From positions 5,675 through 61,937 of the forward strand of contig LUGL01000076.1 of assembly GCA_002796835.1 (NCBI GenBank): DNA of 56,263 nt, given 5' to 3'. Position numbers and translations under genes: made by a program. Of the stretch, positions 18,793-27,712 are shown piece by piece. The stretch comes from Elainella saxicola E1. GTDB lineage: Bacteria; Cyanobacteriota; Cyanobacteriia; Elainellales; Elainellaceae. Position 1 is the stretch's first letter. Each line of letters starts with the position of its first letter. Below the pieces are notes generated by a model. That model was not told the origin of the DNA. It did not search any database and worked only from the letters and a program-made list of their open reading frames with translations.

Positions 18793-18965
18793 CCCAACAG
18801 CCTAGATATGTAGGACTTAACCTAGAAACCGCTGAGCCTGATTTTAAAGCTGCTCAAGCATATCACTATCGTTCAATTTATCAACGGTTTTTGTATTAAG
18901 GATTTTTATCTAGCTGATGGGTGTCGATTCCAAAATCCCAATCCACCTTTTTGGAGGCAATCCTA

Positions 18966-19334
18966 ATGCAGCAAGATTATTTTCTGCACATTCAGCTCTC
19001 ATTTCTTGATGCTAGCTTGCAACAGAGTAAACCGGAAACTGAGCATCTGAAGAGCCAGAAGATTCAAAGGTCTGAGAAAAGGTATGAGACTGAGTTCTTT
19101 TACCAACAGATTATTATTCAGAAGGATAGAGAGCTTATTCGGAAGGATAGAGAGCTTGTGATTTGCAAGCGGCAAATTCAAGAATTGAGTGATCGTCTTT
19201 ATGAAAGTGATCTAGAAGTTCACAAAAAAAATCAAGAGATTCGATTCCTAAAGGAGCGATTATCTGAACCACAAGATGTTCCGGACAATAGATCACTCGC
19301 CGATCTTCTAGATATAAGTGAGGAATATGAGTAA
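18966..19334 (+). CDS. Small coiled-coil protein of unknown function
   Basis: A 122-residue, highly charged protein with heptad-like spacing over residues 30-105. It contains a direct duplication, KDRELI followed at once by RKDRELV. The first 20 residues are hydrophobic and aromatic (YFLHIQLSFLDASL) and the tail is acidic. The ATG at 18966 is chosen because GGAGG at 18953-18957 lies 8 nt upstream; an upstream GTG at 18921 lacks a site. I do not recognise a family. The low-complexity Lys/Glu/Arg composition differs from its neighbours. Confidence 0.6.
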   Translation: MQQDYFLHIQLSFLDASLQQSKPETEHLKSQKIQRSEKRYETEFFYQQIIIQKDRELIRKDRELVICKRQIQELSDRLYESDLEVHKKNQEIRFLKERLSEPQDVPDNRSLADLLDISEEYE

Positions 19335-19438
19335 ACTAGCATTGTTTAAGATGCTAGATTCCATCTGAAATTAATTGGTAAATACTGCTCTCACCAGCTT
19401 CCCCCAAACAGCACTTCTGAACGATCCATAAGATTTCT

Positions 19439-19479
19439 TGTAGTGCGGGCATCTTGTCCACGAGCGAGACGCTCGCACT
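19439..19479. repeat. Dispersed palindromic element, copy 1
   Basis: A GC-rich element containing GTGCGGGCATCTTGTCC and then CGAGCGAGACGCTCGCAC, the second part an imperfect palindrome. A second copy in the opposite orientation lies at 34532-34576. Such short interspersed repeats are common in cyanobacterial genomes. Confidence 0.65.
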
Positions 19480-19604
19480 TTGGTTTCACCATTCAGATGG
19501 AATGACTGTAAATCGCTGTTCAGCAGGTTTGTCGAGAAGCTGGGTCATGGTCATTGCCTTCTGCTGCTATCGTCTAATTATGGTTCCACAATACTGGCAA
19601 TTTA

Positions 19605-20198
19605 ATGGCCTACAGCGATTTCACGCTTAGAAAAGTCCTTCAAGATTTCAGCCTGCAAACCCAAGACGATACCTTTCTGGATTCCGTGTCTCCTGTTCGT
19701 CCGAGTGCCTATCTGACTGAATTTTTAGAGCGCAGTTTGCCGCTGGCGATTGCCATTGGAACGGAAAAAGCGCGATCGGAATTGCTGGTCAGTCCTCTGC
19801 TGCTAGAAGTGCGAGAGCTGCTACACCGTCAGGTCAGCATTTTTTCGGGAACTGATTTTACGGTCGATCCAGCCCTAGGCTTAAATGGCACCTGCGATTT
19901 TTTGATCAGTCGATCGCCAGAACAAGTGATTATGACAGCACCGATTGCCGTAATTGTTGAGGCCAAGAAGGGCGAATTGGACTCGGGACTGGGTCAATGT
20001 ATTGCAGAGATGCTGGCAGCCCAGAAGTTTAATCAGCAGCAGGGGAATGCGGTTTCGGCCATATATGGTACCGTAACAAGCGGCAGTCTATGGCGATTCT
20101 TGAAGTTGGACGATCGAACCGTCACATTTGACCTGAAAGAATATGCGATTCCCCCAGTGGATCAAATTCTGGGCATCTTAATTCGGCTTGCGTCTTAA
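19605..20198 (+). CDS. PD-(D/E)XK nuclease-like conserved cyanobacterial protein
   Basis: A 197-residue protein with an Asp in a strand (GTCDFLISRSP) and, one strand later, VIVEAKKGELDSGLGQCIAEM. This D...ExK arrangement followed by a Gln-containing helix is the PD-(D/E)XK nuclease pattern, here like the N-terminal domain of type I restriction HsdR subunits. No helicase, methylase or specificity subunit is nearby, so it is not a restriction system as it stands. Function is unknown; a nuclease or structural relative are both possible. Confidence 0.65.
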   Translation: MAYSDFTLRKVLQDFSLQTQDDTFLDSVSPVRPSAYLTEFLERSLPLAIAIGTEKARSELLVSPLLLEVRELLHRQVSIFSGTDFTVDPALGLNGTCDFLISRSPEQVIMTAPIAVIVEAKKGELDSGLGQCIAEMLAAQKFNQQQGNAVSAIYGTVTSGSLWRFLKLDDRTVTFDLKEYAIPPVDQILGILIRLAS

Positions 20199-20234
20199 AT
20201 TGTCTATCGCGCGTCTATCGCGCTTGCCAGCGAT

Positions 20235-20540
20235 CTACTCTTCGCCACCCATAATTTTCGGCACTTTGAAGAATTCGCCTTGAGCAGTAGCTTCCGGTTC
20301 TGGAGCGCTTTGCAGAATCAAATCCCGATTGCCATAGGGTTCCAGTTGATCGGGCCGGGTGACATTACTAACATCGATCGCACGGGCAGTCGGGGATACC
20401 TTTTCGGTGTCTAGCTCGCTGAGCTGCTCAAAGTACTCTAAAATATCGCCGAGTTGGGCGGTGAATTGGGTTTCTTCTTGAGGTGTCAGGTCCAATCGGG
20501 CCAAATGAGCTACTTTCAGAACTTGTTCGCGATCGAGCAT
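20235..20540 (-). CDS. gatC: Asp-tRNA(Asn)/Glu-tRNA(Gln) amidotransferase subunit C
   Basis: A 101-residue GatC. The motif VLKVAHLARLDLTPQEE, then ILEYFEQLSELDTE, the PTARAIDV segment and the C-terminal FFKVPKI are all characteristic. It stabilises the GatCAB complex that makes Gln-tRNA(Gln) by transamidation in cyanobacteria. gatA and gatB are not nearby. Confidence 0.94.
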   Translation of the reverse strand: MLDREQVLKVAHLARLDLTPQEETQFTAQLGDILEYFEQLSELDTEKVSPTARAIDVSNVTRPDQLEPYGNRDLILQSAPEPEATAQGEFFKVPKIMGGEE

Positions 20541-20625
20541 CGTTATTCTCTGTAGAAAATTAGCAAAAGTGGAGCCAAAGACTCCTTAGGAAAATACCCC
20601 GATTTAACAGGGCCGATCGATCATC

Positions 20626-21147
20626 TTAGAAGAAAATATCCAGCTTCGCTCGTCCGGTGGTTTTTAACCAGTTTTGGGCCTCAATGTAGTTATTGGGGGC
20701 TAACCGAATCGCCCGTTGCCAATAATCGGCGGCCTGGTCAAAGTATGTATCAGCGGTTTCCGAGTCTCCAGCTTCTTGAGCCTGATCGCCGAGGAAGTGA
20801 TAAATCACGGCAACATTATTCAACGCCTGCGGCATGCTCGGATTCAACTCGATCGCCTCGTGATACAGCTCTAGAGCCCTCTCATGTTCGCCATTGCTGG
20901 CATGGATCAAACCCATGTTGTAGAGGATAAAGCTGCGATCGCGTGGATCTTCTTCCAGAGAGAGCGCTTCCTCATAGTTCGCCATGGCTTCAGCATATTC
21001 GCCATCTGCCTGGGCCGACATGCCATCCCGATAGTAGGCAAAGGCTTGCTTCGAAGCATAGTTCGTAGGCAGCAGCTTGAGGATCAAGTCTGCCATGACG
21101 GTAAAAGACTTATCAATAAAGTTATCGTTGCGTTGAGATCTGGGCAT
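20626..21147 (-). CDS. ycf3: Photosystem I assembly protein Ycf3
   Basis: A 173-residue TPR chaperone for photosystem I assembly. It starts [21 protein letters not shown], nearly identical to the Ycf3 consensus, and shows [35 protein letters not shown] and the final [13 protein letters not shown], spanning three TPR units. The ATG at 21145-21147 gives the standard length; an in-frame extension of 9 residues upstream is not conserved. It lies 85 bp upstream of gatC in the same direction. Confidence 0.95.
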   Translation of the reverse strand: MPRSQRNDNFIDKSFTVMADLILKLLPTNYASKQAFAYYRDGMSAQADGEYAEAMANYEEALSLEEDPRDRSFILYNMGLIHASNGEHERALELYHEAIELNPSMPQALNNVAVIYHFLGDQAQEAGDSETADTYFDQAADYWQRAIRLAPNNYIEAQNWLKTTGRAKLDIFF

Positions 21148-21398
21148 AAGCGCCTCGGAAGTGATATCGTTCAACCGTTTTTTATCGAAAGCCCATGGGC
21201 GTTCCTTCCCAGAATAGCGCGTTGCCTGACAGGATTGAACCGTTCAACCAATTTCTTGGTTCTGGATAGGCACTCTGAATACAGCAATCACCTGAGAGTC
21301 GAGAAGCCTGACAATGCAGACTGCTAACCTTCAGGTGAATTGGATTTTTGGATCACAAACCAAGCTTAGACTGTAGCCGATCGCGCTAGAGAATCGCC

Positions 21399-22838
21399 CT
21401 AAATGCGTCGGGAAGCTTGCTCTTGGCTGTTTTTAATTTGTGGTAAACGGATCACATATCGATAACCCTCTTCTCCAGAACCCTGGACGATAATATCTCC
21501 GCCATGGAGTTCAGCGAGCTGGCGACTCAAGGCTAGGCCCAATTGTTGACGTGTCTCGGATTGAGCGAGTGAAGGAGAATTGTCGTTCAGCACTGGGGGA
21601 TTCCAGGTTTCAGGTTCCTGCTCCCATTCAATGGTGAGACGATCGCTGGTTTCTCTCAGGCTGGAGGTTGGCCAGGTGCTGTTTGCCATCGGCAGGGGCA
21701 TGGCGAGTTGAGGTAATCCTTCGCCCAACCAGGGATTGGACGACCAGACTGAAATTTGCAGCGTGGTTTGTTTACGAGAAACATGAATGCGAACAATGCT
21801 GTCAGCGCTAGAAGTTTGAATCACGCCGAAAACGAGGTGATAAACGATCTGCCGAACTTTATCTTTGTCGAGCAGCCAGATCCGATTCCCCGGTTCAACG
21901 GTCAACTGAATCTGTTGCTCTCGTCGCTGAGCGGCTTGTGAGAGGGCGCTGATAGCTTGCTGACACAGCATCTCAATATCAACCGGACTGAGATTTAGAT
22001 CCGCACTTTGATCATCGAGGATGCCTAACTCCAAGATTTCGTTCACAAGCGCTACTAAATATTGACCGCTATTGTGAATGATTTGGATATATTCTTGTTG
22101 TTTTTGTGAGAGTGCTCCGTAAATACCCTGATTCAGCACTTTTGCCATCCCAAGAATTGAAGTCAGCGGGGTACATAGCTCTTGCGTCATCTGTGATAGC
22201 AAGCTTGCCTTCACAGAATAACTAGGAACAGACTGTAACACCGGGGTTGACAGGGTAGGGATGGATTGGGAGTGCTGAAGCCGATCGCGCTCAAATTCGC
22301 TCATGCTCCAGCGAGCAGTTAGTTCCAGAAAGGCGATTTCCTGCTCTGAAAAAGTGCGTGGTGCTAATCCCATCACTGCCAGAGTGCCAATGCATTGACC
22401 ATCGGTGGTAAACAGAGGAACCCCTAGATAGGAGCGAATCCCATAGCGTTGGACGAGCTGCATTTGGGCAAAAGCAGGGTTGGCCACCGCATCGGCGATC
22501 ATCAAAATACGCTGATCGACAATCACCTGGGAGCAAAATGCTTCTTGCAAAGGCAACTGACGGGAGGAAGCGATACTATTCATTAATCCAATTCGCGACA
22601 GTCCTACGGCTGATTTCAGGCAGAGCCGATCGCGATCGAGAATGCCTAATATACAAATAGGCATATTTAAGAAATGTGCAGCAGTTTGAGTTGCCTCTTC
22701 GAAGATGGGTACGCTGCCAGATTCAAGAAGGCCTAAAAATTCCAGCTTTTGAATTCGCTGAAATTCTTGTTCAGACGGTGACGATTGTTGCAGGTCGCAA
22801 AACACAGTTTCATCCGGGATCATTATGGATAACCCCAT
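21399..22838 (-). CDS. GAF-domain sensor kinase, degenerate (pseudokinase-like)
   Basis: A 479-residue protein with a GAF domain (about residues 35-185, including YLGVPLFTTDGQCIGTLAVM) and a histidine-kinase-like C-terminal half. The phosphoacceptor box reads MTQELCTPLTSILG, with Gln219 where the His should be and Cys in place of Arg. The expected N-box Asn is missing (RQIVYHLVFGVIQTSS) and no D-x-G-x-G loop is visible. The late motif GLALSRQLAELHGGDI survives. It therefore cannot autophosphorylate in the normal way and may sense or scaffold. The neighbouring frame is intact, so this is not an obvious pseudogene. Confidence 0.78.
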   Translation of the reverse strand: MGLSIMIPDETVFCDLQQSSPSEQEFQRIQKLEFLGLLESGSVPIFEEATQTAAHFLNMPICILGILDRDRLCLKSAVGLSRIGLMNSIASSRQLPLQEAFCSQVIVDQRILMIADAVANPAFAQMQLVQRYGIRSYLGVPLFTTDGQCIGTLAVMGLAPRTFSEQEIAFLELTARWSMSEFERDRLQHSQSIPTLSTPVLQSVPSYSVKASLLSQMTQELCTPLTSILGMAKVLNQGIYGALSQKQQEYIQIIHNSGQYLVALVNEILELGILDDQSADLNLSPVDIEMLCQQAISALSQAAQRREQQIQLTVEPGNRIWLLDKDKVRQIVYHLVFGVIQTSSADSIVRIHVSRKQTTLQISVWSSNPWLGEGLPQLAMPLPMANSTWPTSSLRETSDRLTIEWEQEPETWNPPVLNDNSPSLAQSETRQQLGLALSRQLAELHGGDIIVQGSGEEGYRYVIRLPQIKNSQEQASRRI

Positions 22839-23116
22839 TTTTTTAGGTTCCTAAGTCAACCATTTCCAAAAGAGGAGATAGTTATTCACGATACCTATAG
22901 AGTTCCCTTCGCCACTGAATTGTGAACAGGATAAAAAAGAATGATGAACAAATTCCAAATACTGTGTTTCTACGGAGAGGAATTTCTGGAGAATCGGAGC
23001 GTAAAAGCGATTTGAAATACGATCAAAGTAGCTTTTTCCTCAATAAAAATACGGAGTGGTAAATTTAAAGCTTCAAAGGTCAGGTGAATTACGGAGGTCA
23101 TGTAATTTGGAAAAGA

Positions 23117-23644
23117 TTATGCCGATCGCAACTGAGCATGATCTGAATGGTTTTGCTGGAGTTGATGCATGTGATGGAAGAGGTTCCAGCAATATTGTTC
23201 TGGCAATCCGCAGGTGATGGCTCCCCGCAGCACCACATTAAAGTACCAGTCGTTAGGAGCATGTTCTTCCGTCAGTTTCTCGATCACGGTATAGGTGCGG
23301 ACCTGAGCATAGCGTTTGTTTTGGCATTCCACCTCAATCGTTTCGTGGCAATAGCCTTCTTCCCGCTCATCTAACCGATCGCTCAAACGCCAGGGTAGTT
23401 TGTAAAGCACGCCTTCGACATGGGAGTGGGGTTCACGAATAATATCGAGTACACCGCAATTGCGTCGGACTGAGCGGCGGAAAAAGCCTAACCGGTAGCC
23501 CCGAAGAGTCGCGGGACCCACCACAAAATCATGCGTGTTCTCACCGAGCGATCGCTTCAGATCAACGGGACACATGCAAGACCCGTAGGCAAAGTAGTAG
23601 AAGAAAGCAGGGGAGCTGGATTGGGGAAATTGAATCGATGCCAT
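23117..23644 (-). CDS. Gamma-glutamylcyclotransferase-like (AIG2/GGCT fold) protein
   Basis: A 175-residue protein with the GGCT fold. FYYFAYGSCM is the substrate-binding YGS loop, GYRLGFFRRS and VEGVLYKLPWRLSDRLDEREEGY follow, and the Glu in the LDEREEGY segment is the likely catalytic acid. It probably acts on gamma-glutamyl amines or glutathione-derived peptides. It stands alone; the 278 bp before it and 234 bp after it show no other gene. Confidence 0.78.
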   Translation of the reverse strand: MASIQFPQSSSPAFFYYFAYGSCMCPVDLKRSLGENTHDFVVGPATLRGYRLGFFRRSVRRNCGVLDIIREPHSHVEGVLYKLPWRLSDRLDEREEGYCHETIEVECQNKRYAQVRTYTVIEKLTEEHAPNDWYFNVVLRGAITCGLPEQYCWNLFHHMHQLQQNHSDHAQLRSA

Positions 23645-23878
23645 GATTAGACCAGACGCTGACTATATTTGGATTTAAGGTTGGGTTTTAAAAAATATGC
23701 AAAAAAGCTGAAATCAAGTCCGGAAGATTCAAATACCGAATTTCCGATGCCACCATCGTAATTTACCGATCGTGACAAAATTGTATCAAAAGCTGCCAGG
23801 TTAATCAACCTATCCCGCTCGGCAAACCGTAGATTTGAAATCAGCTTGAGTGTTGTCCATTCCCGGTAGAATCTGGAA

Positions 23879-26341
23879 ATGAAAAATTTCCACCCTGCCC
23901 CTGATCGTTCTACCCCTAAAATTCCCCCAGCAGCCTGGAGTCGAGCAATGGGCCTGGGATGGGAAAACCCCTATACCGTTCGTTATCCCAGCAACATTGA
24001 CGATGGTCCCTGGCATGGCATGCCGTTGGGCGGTTTTGGAGCAGGTTGCATTGGCCGATCGTCCCAGGGCGATTTCAATCTGTGGCACATCGACGGCGGC
24101 GAACATGTGTTTCGATCGATTCCCGCCTGTCAGTTCAGCCTGTTTGAGCAGTTGGCAGGGCAAGCGCCGCAATCCTATGCGCTCTGTACTGAACCATCGC
24201 AAGAGGGCAGTTTGAGTCGCTGGAATTGGTATCCAGCAGTAACGACAGCAGGAGAAGGCACCGGAACTTACTCAGCGCTTTATCCTCGTAGTTGGTTTAC
24301 TTATGACCAGGTGTTTCAGGCCAAACTGACCTGTGAGCAATTTTCGCCAATTCTGCCGAACAATTACCAGGAAACCAGCTATCCGATCGCCCTATTTGAA
24401 TGGACGGCTGAGAATCCGACCGATCGCCCCATCACCCTCAGCATTCTCCTGACCTGGCAGAATTTGGTGGGCTGGTTTCGCAACACGCTGGTTTCGCCAG
24501 AGATCCGGATTCGCGATGACGGCAGTCCAGTTTATGAATATCAGCCTGCCTGGAACGACAGCGTGGGCAATGTGAATCAGCGGAAAGCGCTGGACGATCG
24601 AATTGGGCTGGTGATGAGCCGTCTGGGTCAAGGCGCAACGCCGCAAGAAGGGGATGGTCAGTGGTGTATTGCCACCCAACAGGCTGATGGAATTGAGATC
24701 TTTGTGAACTCCCGCTGGAATCCGATCGGCGATGGCGGTGAAATTTGGCGATCGTTTCAGCAAGACGGTTCGCTGGTGGAATCTGCATGTTTAGATCCAG
24801 CCTCTGCCGGAGAACAGGTGGCCGTGGCGCTGGCGGTGCGATTTACCTTGCAGCCTGGTGAAGTCCGACAAGTGCCCTTTGTGCTCAGCTGGGATTTTCC
24901 GGTGACCGAATTTGCTCAAGGGATTGAGTATCATCGCCGCTATACCGATTTCTTTGGACGGCAGGGACAGTCCGCCTGGGAAATTGCCCAAACTGGATTA
25001 CAGCAATACAAGTTCTGGCGGCAGCAAATCCAGCAATGGCAGCAGCCTGTGCTCGATCGATCTGATTTGCCGGACTGGTTCAAGATGGCTTTGTTTAACG
25101 AACTCTATTTGCTGACGGATGGGGGCACGTTGTGGACTGCTGCGACCGATCGCGATCCGGTGGGTCAGTTTGCGGTGCTGGAATGTTTAGATTACCGCTG
25201 GTACGAAAGTCTGGATGTGCGGCTATACGGCTCGTTTGGCTTGCTGCTGCTGTGGCCTGACCTGGAAAAAGCGGTGATGCGGGCCTTTGCAAGGGCGATT
25301 CCGGCCAGTGACGATCGGCTGAGGGTGATTGGCTACTACTATACGATCGGCGCATCAGAGCATTTGGCGCTGCGGAAAGTTGCGAATGCCACCCCTCACG
25401 ATTTGGGGGCACCGAATGAGCATCCCTGGGAGAAGACCAACTACACGGCCTATCAGGACTGCAATTTGTGGAAGGATCTGGGCAGCGATTTTGTGCTGAT
25501 GGTCTACCGCAATTTTCAATTCACGGGCGGGACCGATCGAACTTTCTTGCTCGACTGCTGGCCTGCGGTGATTGCCACCCTGGACTATCTGAAAACCTTT
25601 GACCTGGATGGAGACGGCATTCCGGAAAATTCGGGCGCGCCGGATCAAACCTTTGATGACTGGCGGTTGCAGGGGATTAGCGCCTACTGTGGCGGATTGT
25701 GGATTGCGGCTTTGGAGGCAGCGATCGCGATCGGACAGATTTTGCGGCCCAGTGAAGCCTGCCCAAATGCGAGCTGGAGTGAAGGGGATGAGGCGTTTTT
25801 GGCACGATGTCAGAACTGGCTGCAACAATCGCGATCGATCTATCATCCGACGTTGTGGAATGGTCGCTACTATCGTCTGGACAGCGGCAGTGGCTCAGAG
25901 GTGGTGATGGCCGATCAGCTTTGTGGCCAATTCTATGCCCGCTTGCTGAACTTGCCGGATGTTGTGCCGATCGACTGTGCGGAGTCGGCATTGAAGACAG
26001 TTTACGAAGCCTGCTTCCTCCAGTTTCAAGGCGGCCAATTGGGTGCGGCGAATGGTTTGCTGCCGGATGGTTCTCCGGTGAATCCGAAGGATACGCATCC
26101 ATTGGAAGTCTGGACCGGCATTAATTTTGGACTGGCGGCATTTCTAATTCAGATGGGGCTGCGACAAGAGGCCATGCGGCTGACGCAGGCAGTGGTACAG
26201 CAAGTCTATGAAAACGGCTTACAGTTCCGTACTCCAGAGGCAATCACGGCAGCAGGTACATTTCGAGCCTGTCACTACTTGCGGGCGATGGCGATCTGGT
26301 TAGTCTATTGGGCCTGGGATAACCGTATCGCAGGTGAGTAA
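23879..26341 (+). CDS. GH116 family glycosidase (GBA2-type glucosylceramidase-like)
   Basis: An 820-residue enzyme with the two-domain build of GH116. The N-terminal beta domain has GLGWENPYTVRYPSNIDDG, PLGGFGAGCIGRSSQGDFNLWHIDGGEH and LFEWTAENPTDRP. The C-terminal (alpha/alpha)6 domain begins with FNELYLLTDGGTLW, then YESLDVRLYGSFGLLLLWPDLE, DLDGDGIPENSGAPDQTFDDW and GGLWIAALEAAIAIG. The Glu of NELY and the Asp of PDQTFD correspond to the catalytic pair of characterised GH116 beta-glucosidases, from memory of the family. No signal peptide is seen, so it is probably cytoplasmic. The natural substrate is unknown; a glucosyl lipid or a plant-type glycoside is possible. Confidence 0.88.
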   Translation: MKNFHPAPDRSTPKIPPAAWSRAMGLGWENPYTVRYPSNIDDGPWHGMPLGGFGAGCIGRSSQGDFNLWHIDGGEHVFRSIPACQFSLFEQLAGQAPQSYALCTEPSQEGSLSRWNWYPAVTTAGEGTGTYSALYPRSWFTYDQVFQAKLTCEQFSPILPNNYQETSYPIALFEWTAENPTDRPITLSILLTWQNLVGWFRNTLVSPEIRIRDDGSPVYEYQPAWNDSVGNVNQRKALDDRIGLVMSRLGQGATPQEGDGQWCIATQQADGIEIFVNSRWNPIGDGGEIWRSFQQDGSLVESACLDPASAGEQVAVALAVRFTLQPGEVRQVPFVLSWDFPVTEFAQGIEYHRRYTDFFGRQGQSAWEIAQTGLQQYKFWRQQIQQWQQPVLDRSDLPDWFKMALFNELYLLTDGGTLWTAATDRDPVGQFAVLECLDYRWYESLDVRLYGSFGLLLLWPDLEKAVMRAFARAIPASDDRLRVIGYYYTIGASEHLALRKVANATPHDLGAPNEHPWEKTNYTAYQDCNLWKDLGSDFVLMVYRNFQFTGGTDRTFLLDCWPAVIATLDYLKTFDLDGDGIPENSGAPDQTFDDWRLQGISAYCGGLWIAALEAAIAIGQILRPSEACPNASWSEGDEAFLARCQNWLQQSRSIYHPTLWNGRYYRLDSGSGSEVVMADQLCGQFYARLLNLPDVVPIDCAESALKTVYEACFLQFQGGQLGAANGLLPDGSPVNPKDTHPLEVWTGINFGLAAFLIQMGLRQEAMRLTQAVVQQVYENGLQFRTPEAITAAGTFRACHYLRAMAIWLVYWAWDNRIAGE

Positions 26342-26444
26342 ATTTCTACCTGCTTGCGGCTTATGCAGTAAAAGTGAGTAAGGTAAAGTGGGGTTGGATG
26401 CGGCTAAAAATGCCTGCAAAATATCACCCATTGCGCTAATTAAC

Positions 26445-27173
26445 ATGGCACGCGGCGATCAAATTTATGTCATGCGCCCCCTAATGAATATGGACGGGGT
26501 TTACGAACATCACGGCATTGATTGTGGTGATGGTACCGTGATCCACTACTACAAGGGCGGTGAAGTACCAACGATTACACGCACTAGCTTTGAGATGTTT
26601 GCGCGTGGCAACCCGGTTTTTACCAAATCTCAGCCAGTCGCCTATTTGCCCGAAATTGTCATGCAGCGCGCTGAGAGCCGGATTGGAGAGCAGCAATACC
26701 AGCTCTTGACGAATAACTGCGAGCATTTTGCGACCTGGTGCAAAACCGGGCAAAGCGAAAGTCAGCAATTGCTGGAATATGGCCTTGGCTTTGGCTCGAT
26801 CAATCCGTTTGAGTCACGCCAACTGCTCGATCGATCGGCTCAATCCGGAAATCCTGTAGAAACAGTGGCGCTGTTGACTCAGGCGTTGAATCAGTCAGCC
26901 ATGGCTCGCAAGCAGTTGCAGGATCAAGCCAACCGGATGCAGTCAGAAATGTCAACCTGGCATCGTGTTGCTCAAGCTGCTTTAAACAAGGGCAGAGAAG
27001 ATCTGGCCCGATCGGCTCTGGAGCGAAAGGTCCAAGCCAAACAAAAATGGCAGAAACTGCAAGATCAAATTCAGAACTTAGACGCGATGCAAGAAACGCT
27101 GGTACGCAACACCCAAACTTTGCAACAACAAATTAAGATTGAGCCGGGATACGCCAGAGGCAATCTGCGGTAG
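26445..27173 (+). CDS. LRAT-domain protein fused to a PspA/IM30-like coiled coil
   Basis: A 242-residue protein. Residues 1-105 form an LRAT/NlpC-P60-type domain: MARGDQIYVMRP, His23 in YEHHGIDCG, His34 in TVIHYY and the nucleophile Cys92 in NNCEHFATWC. Such domains act as acyltransferases or phospholipases on membranes. Residues 145-235 are a long helical hairpin with TWHRVAQAALNKGREDLAR and then SALERK, which closely matches the PspA/Vipp1 helix 2-3 region (W-x2-rA-x2-AL-x2-G-x2-LAR-x-AL-x-RK). The ATG at 26445 is chosen since the LRAT domain starts there; an upstream GTG at 26388 adds non-family residues. No neighbour shares its operon clearly. Confidence 0.75.
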   Translation: MARGDQIYVMRPLMNMDGVYEHHGIDCGDGTVIHYYKGGEVPTITRTSFEMFARGNPVFTKSQPVAYLPEIVMQRAESRIGEQQYQLLTNNCEHFATWCKTGQSESQQLLEYGLGFGSINPFESRQLLDRSAQSGNPVETVALLTQALNQSAMARKQLQDQANRMQSEMSTWHRVAQAALNKGREDLARSALERKVQAKQKWQKLQDQIQNLDAMQETLVRNTQTLQQQIKIEPGYARGNLR

Positions 27174-27193
27174 TTGAACGGCATGAAGTCTGG

Positions 27194-27712
27194 CTATTGA
27201 GCTACTGCAACTTCACTGACTTGATCGGTTGAATGAGGGCTGACTTGGCCTTGAATCGTTAATACGGAGCAAGGCGCATGATGGACCACATAGTTGCTAA
27301 TGCTGCCGATGAAAAATTCACCCAAACCGGTGTAGCCACGGCGACCAATCAAAATCAAGTTGGCGTTCCAGGTGCGAGCGATCTTACAAATGGCATCGCC
27401 TGGATCTCCCAGAATTTGAGTGAACTCAGTTGGGATGCCGGCTGCGGTTGCTACATCTGTTTTGGCCTGTAAGAAAGCTAGCCCTTCAGCTTCTTTGCTG
27501 CGCCATTGCTTCAAGTAAAAATCGACATCTTCTCGCACGAGCGGATAAGTTCCAGGCATGGAGAAAATCGGGCTGGTAAAGCCATCGATCGGAGATAGAA
27601 CATGGACCAGCATTAAGTGGGCGTTCAAGGTTTTCGCGAGGGTAATTGCGGCATCAAAAACCTGTTGATTAAGGTCCGATCTATCCAGGGCAACCAGAAT
27701 CTTTTGAAACAT
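27194..27712 (-). CDS. Universal stress protein (UspA family)
   Basis: A 172-residue UspA-fold protein. It shows FQKILVALDRSDLNQQVFDAA at the N-terminus, LMLVHVLSP, and the ATP-binding signature ILIGRRGYTGLGEFFIGSISNYVVHHAPCSVL (G-x2-G-x9-G-S/T). It probably binds ATP and has a stress-adaptation role. A 30-residue insertion around FTSPIFSMPGTYPLVRE is typical of cyanobacterial members. It converges with the LRAT-PspA gene, 20 bp apart. Confidence 0.9.
   Translation of the reverse strand: MFQKILVALDRSDLNQQVFDAAITLAKTLNAHLMLVHVLSPIDGFTSPIFSMPGTYPLVREDVDFYLKQWRSKEAEGLAFLQAKTDVATAAGIPTEFTQILGDPGDAICKIARTWNANLILIGRRGYTGLGEFFIGSISNYVVHHAPCSVLTIQGQVSPHSTDQVSEVAVAQ

Noticed and set aside
19605-20198. 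Type I restriction system
   Set aside because: Only a short PD-(D/E)XK-like protein is present; no helicase, methylase or specificity gene lies nearby.
23810-26124. Several long minus-strand and alternative-frame ORFs inside the GH116 gene
   Set aside because: They are antisense or frame-shifted shadows of a strongly recognised 820-residue enzyme and have no domain features.
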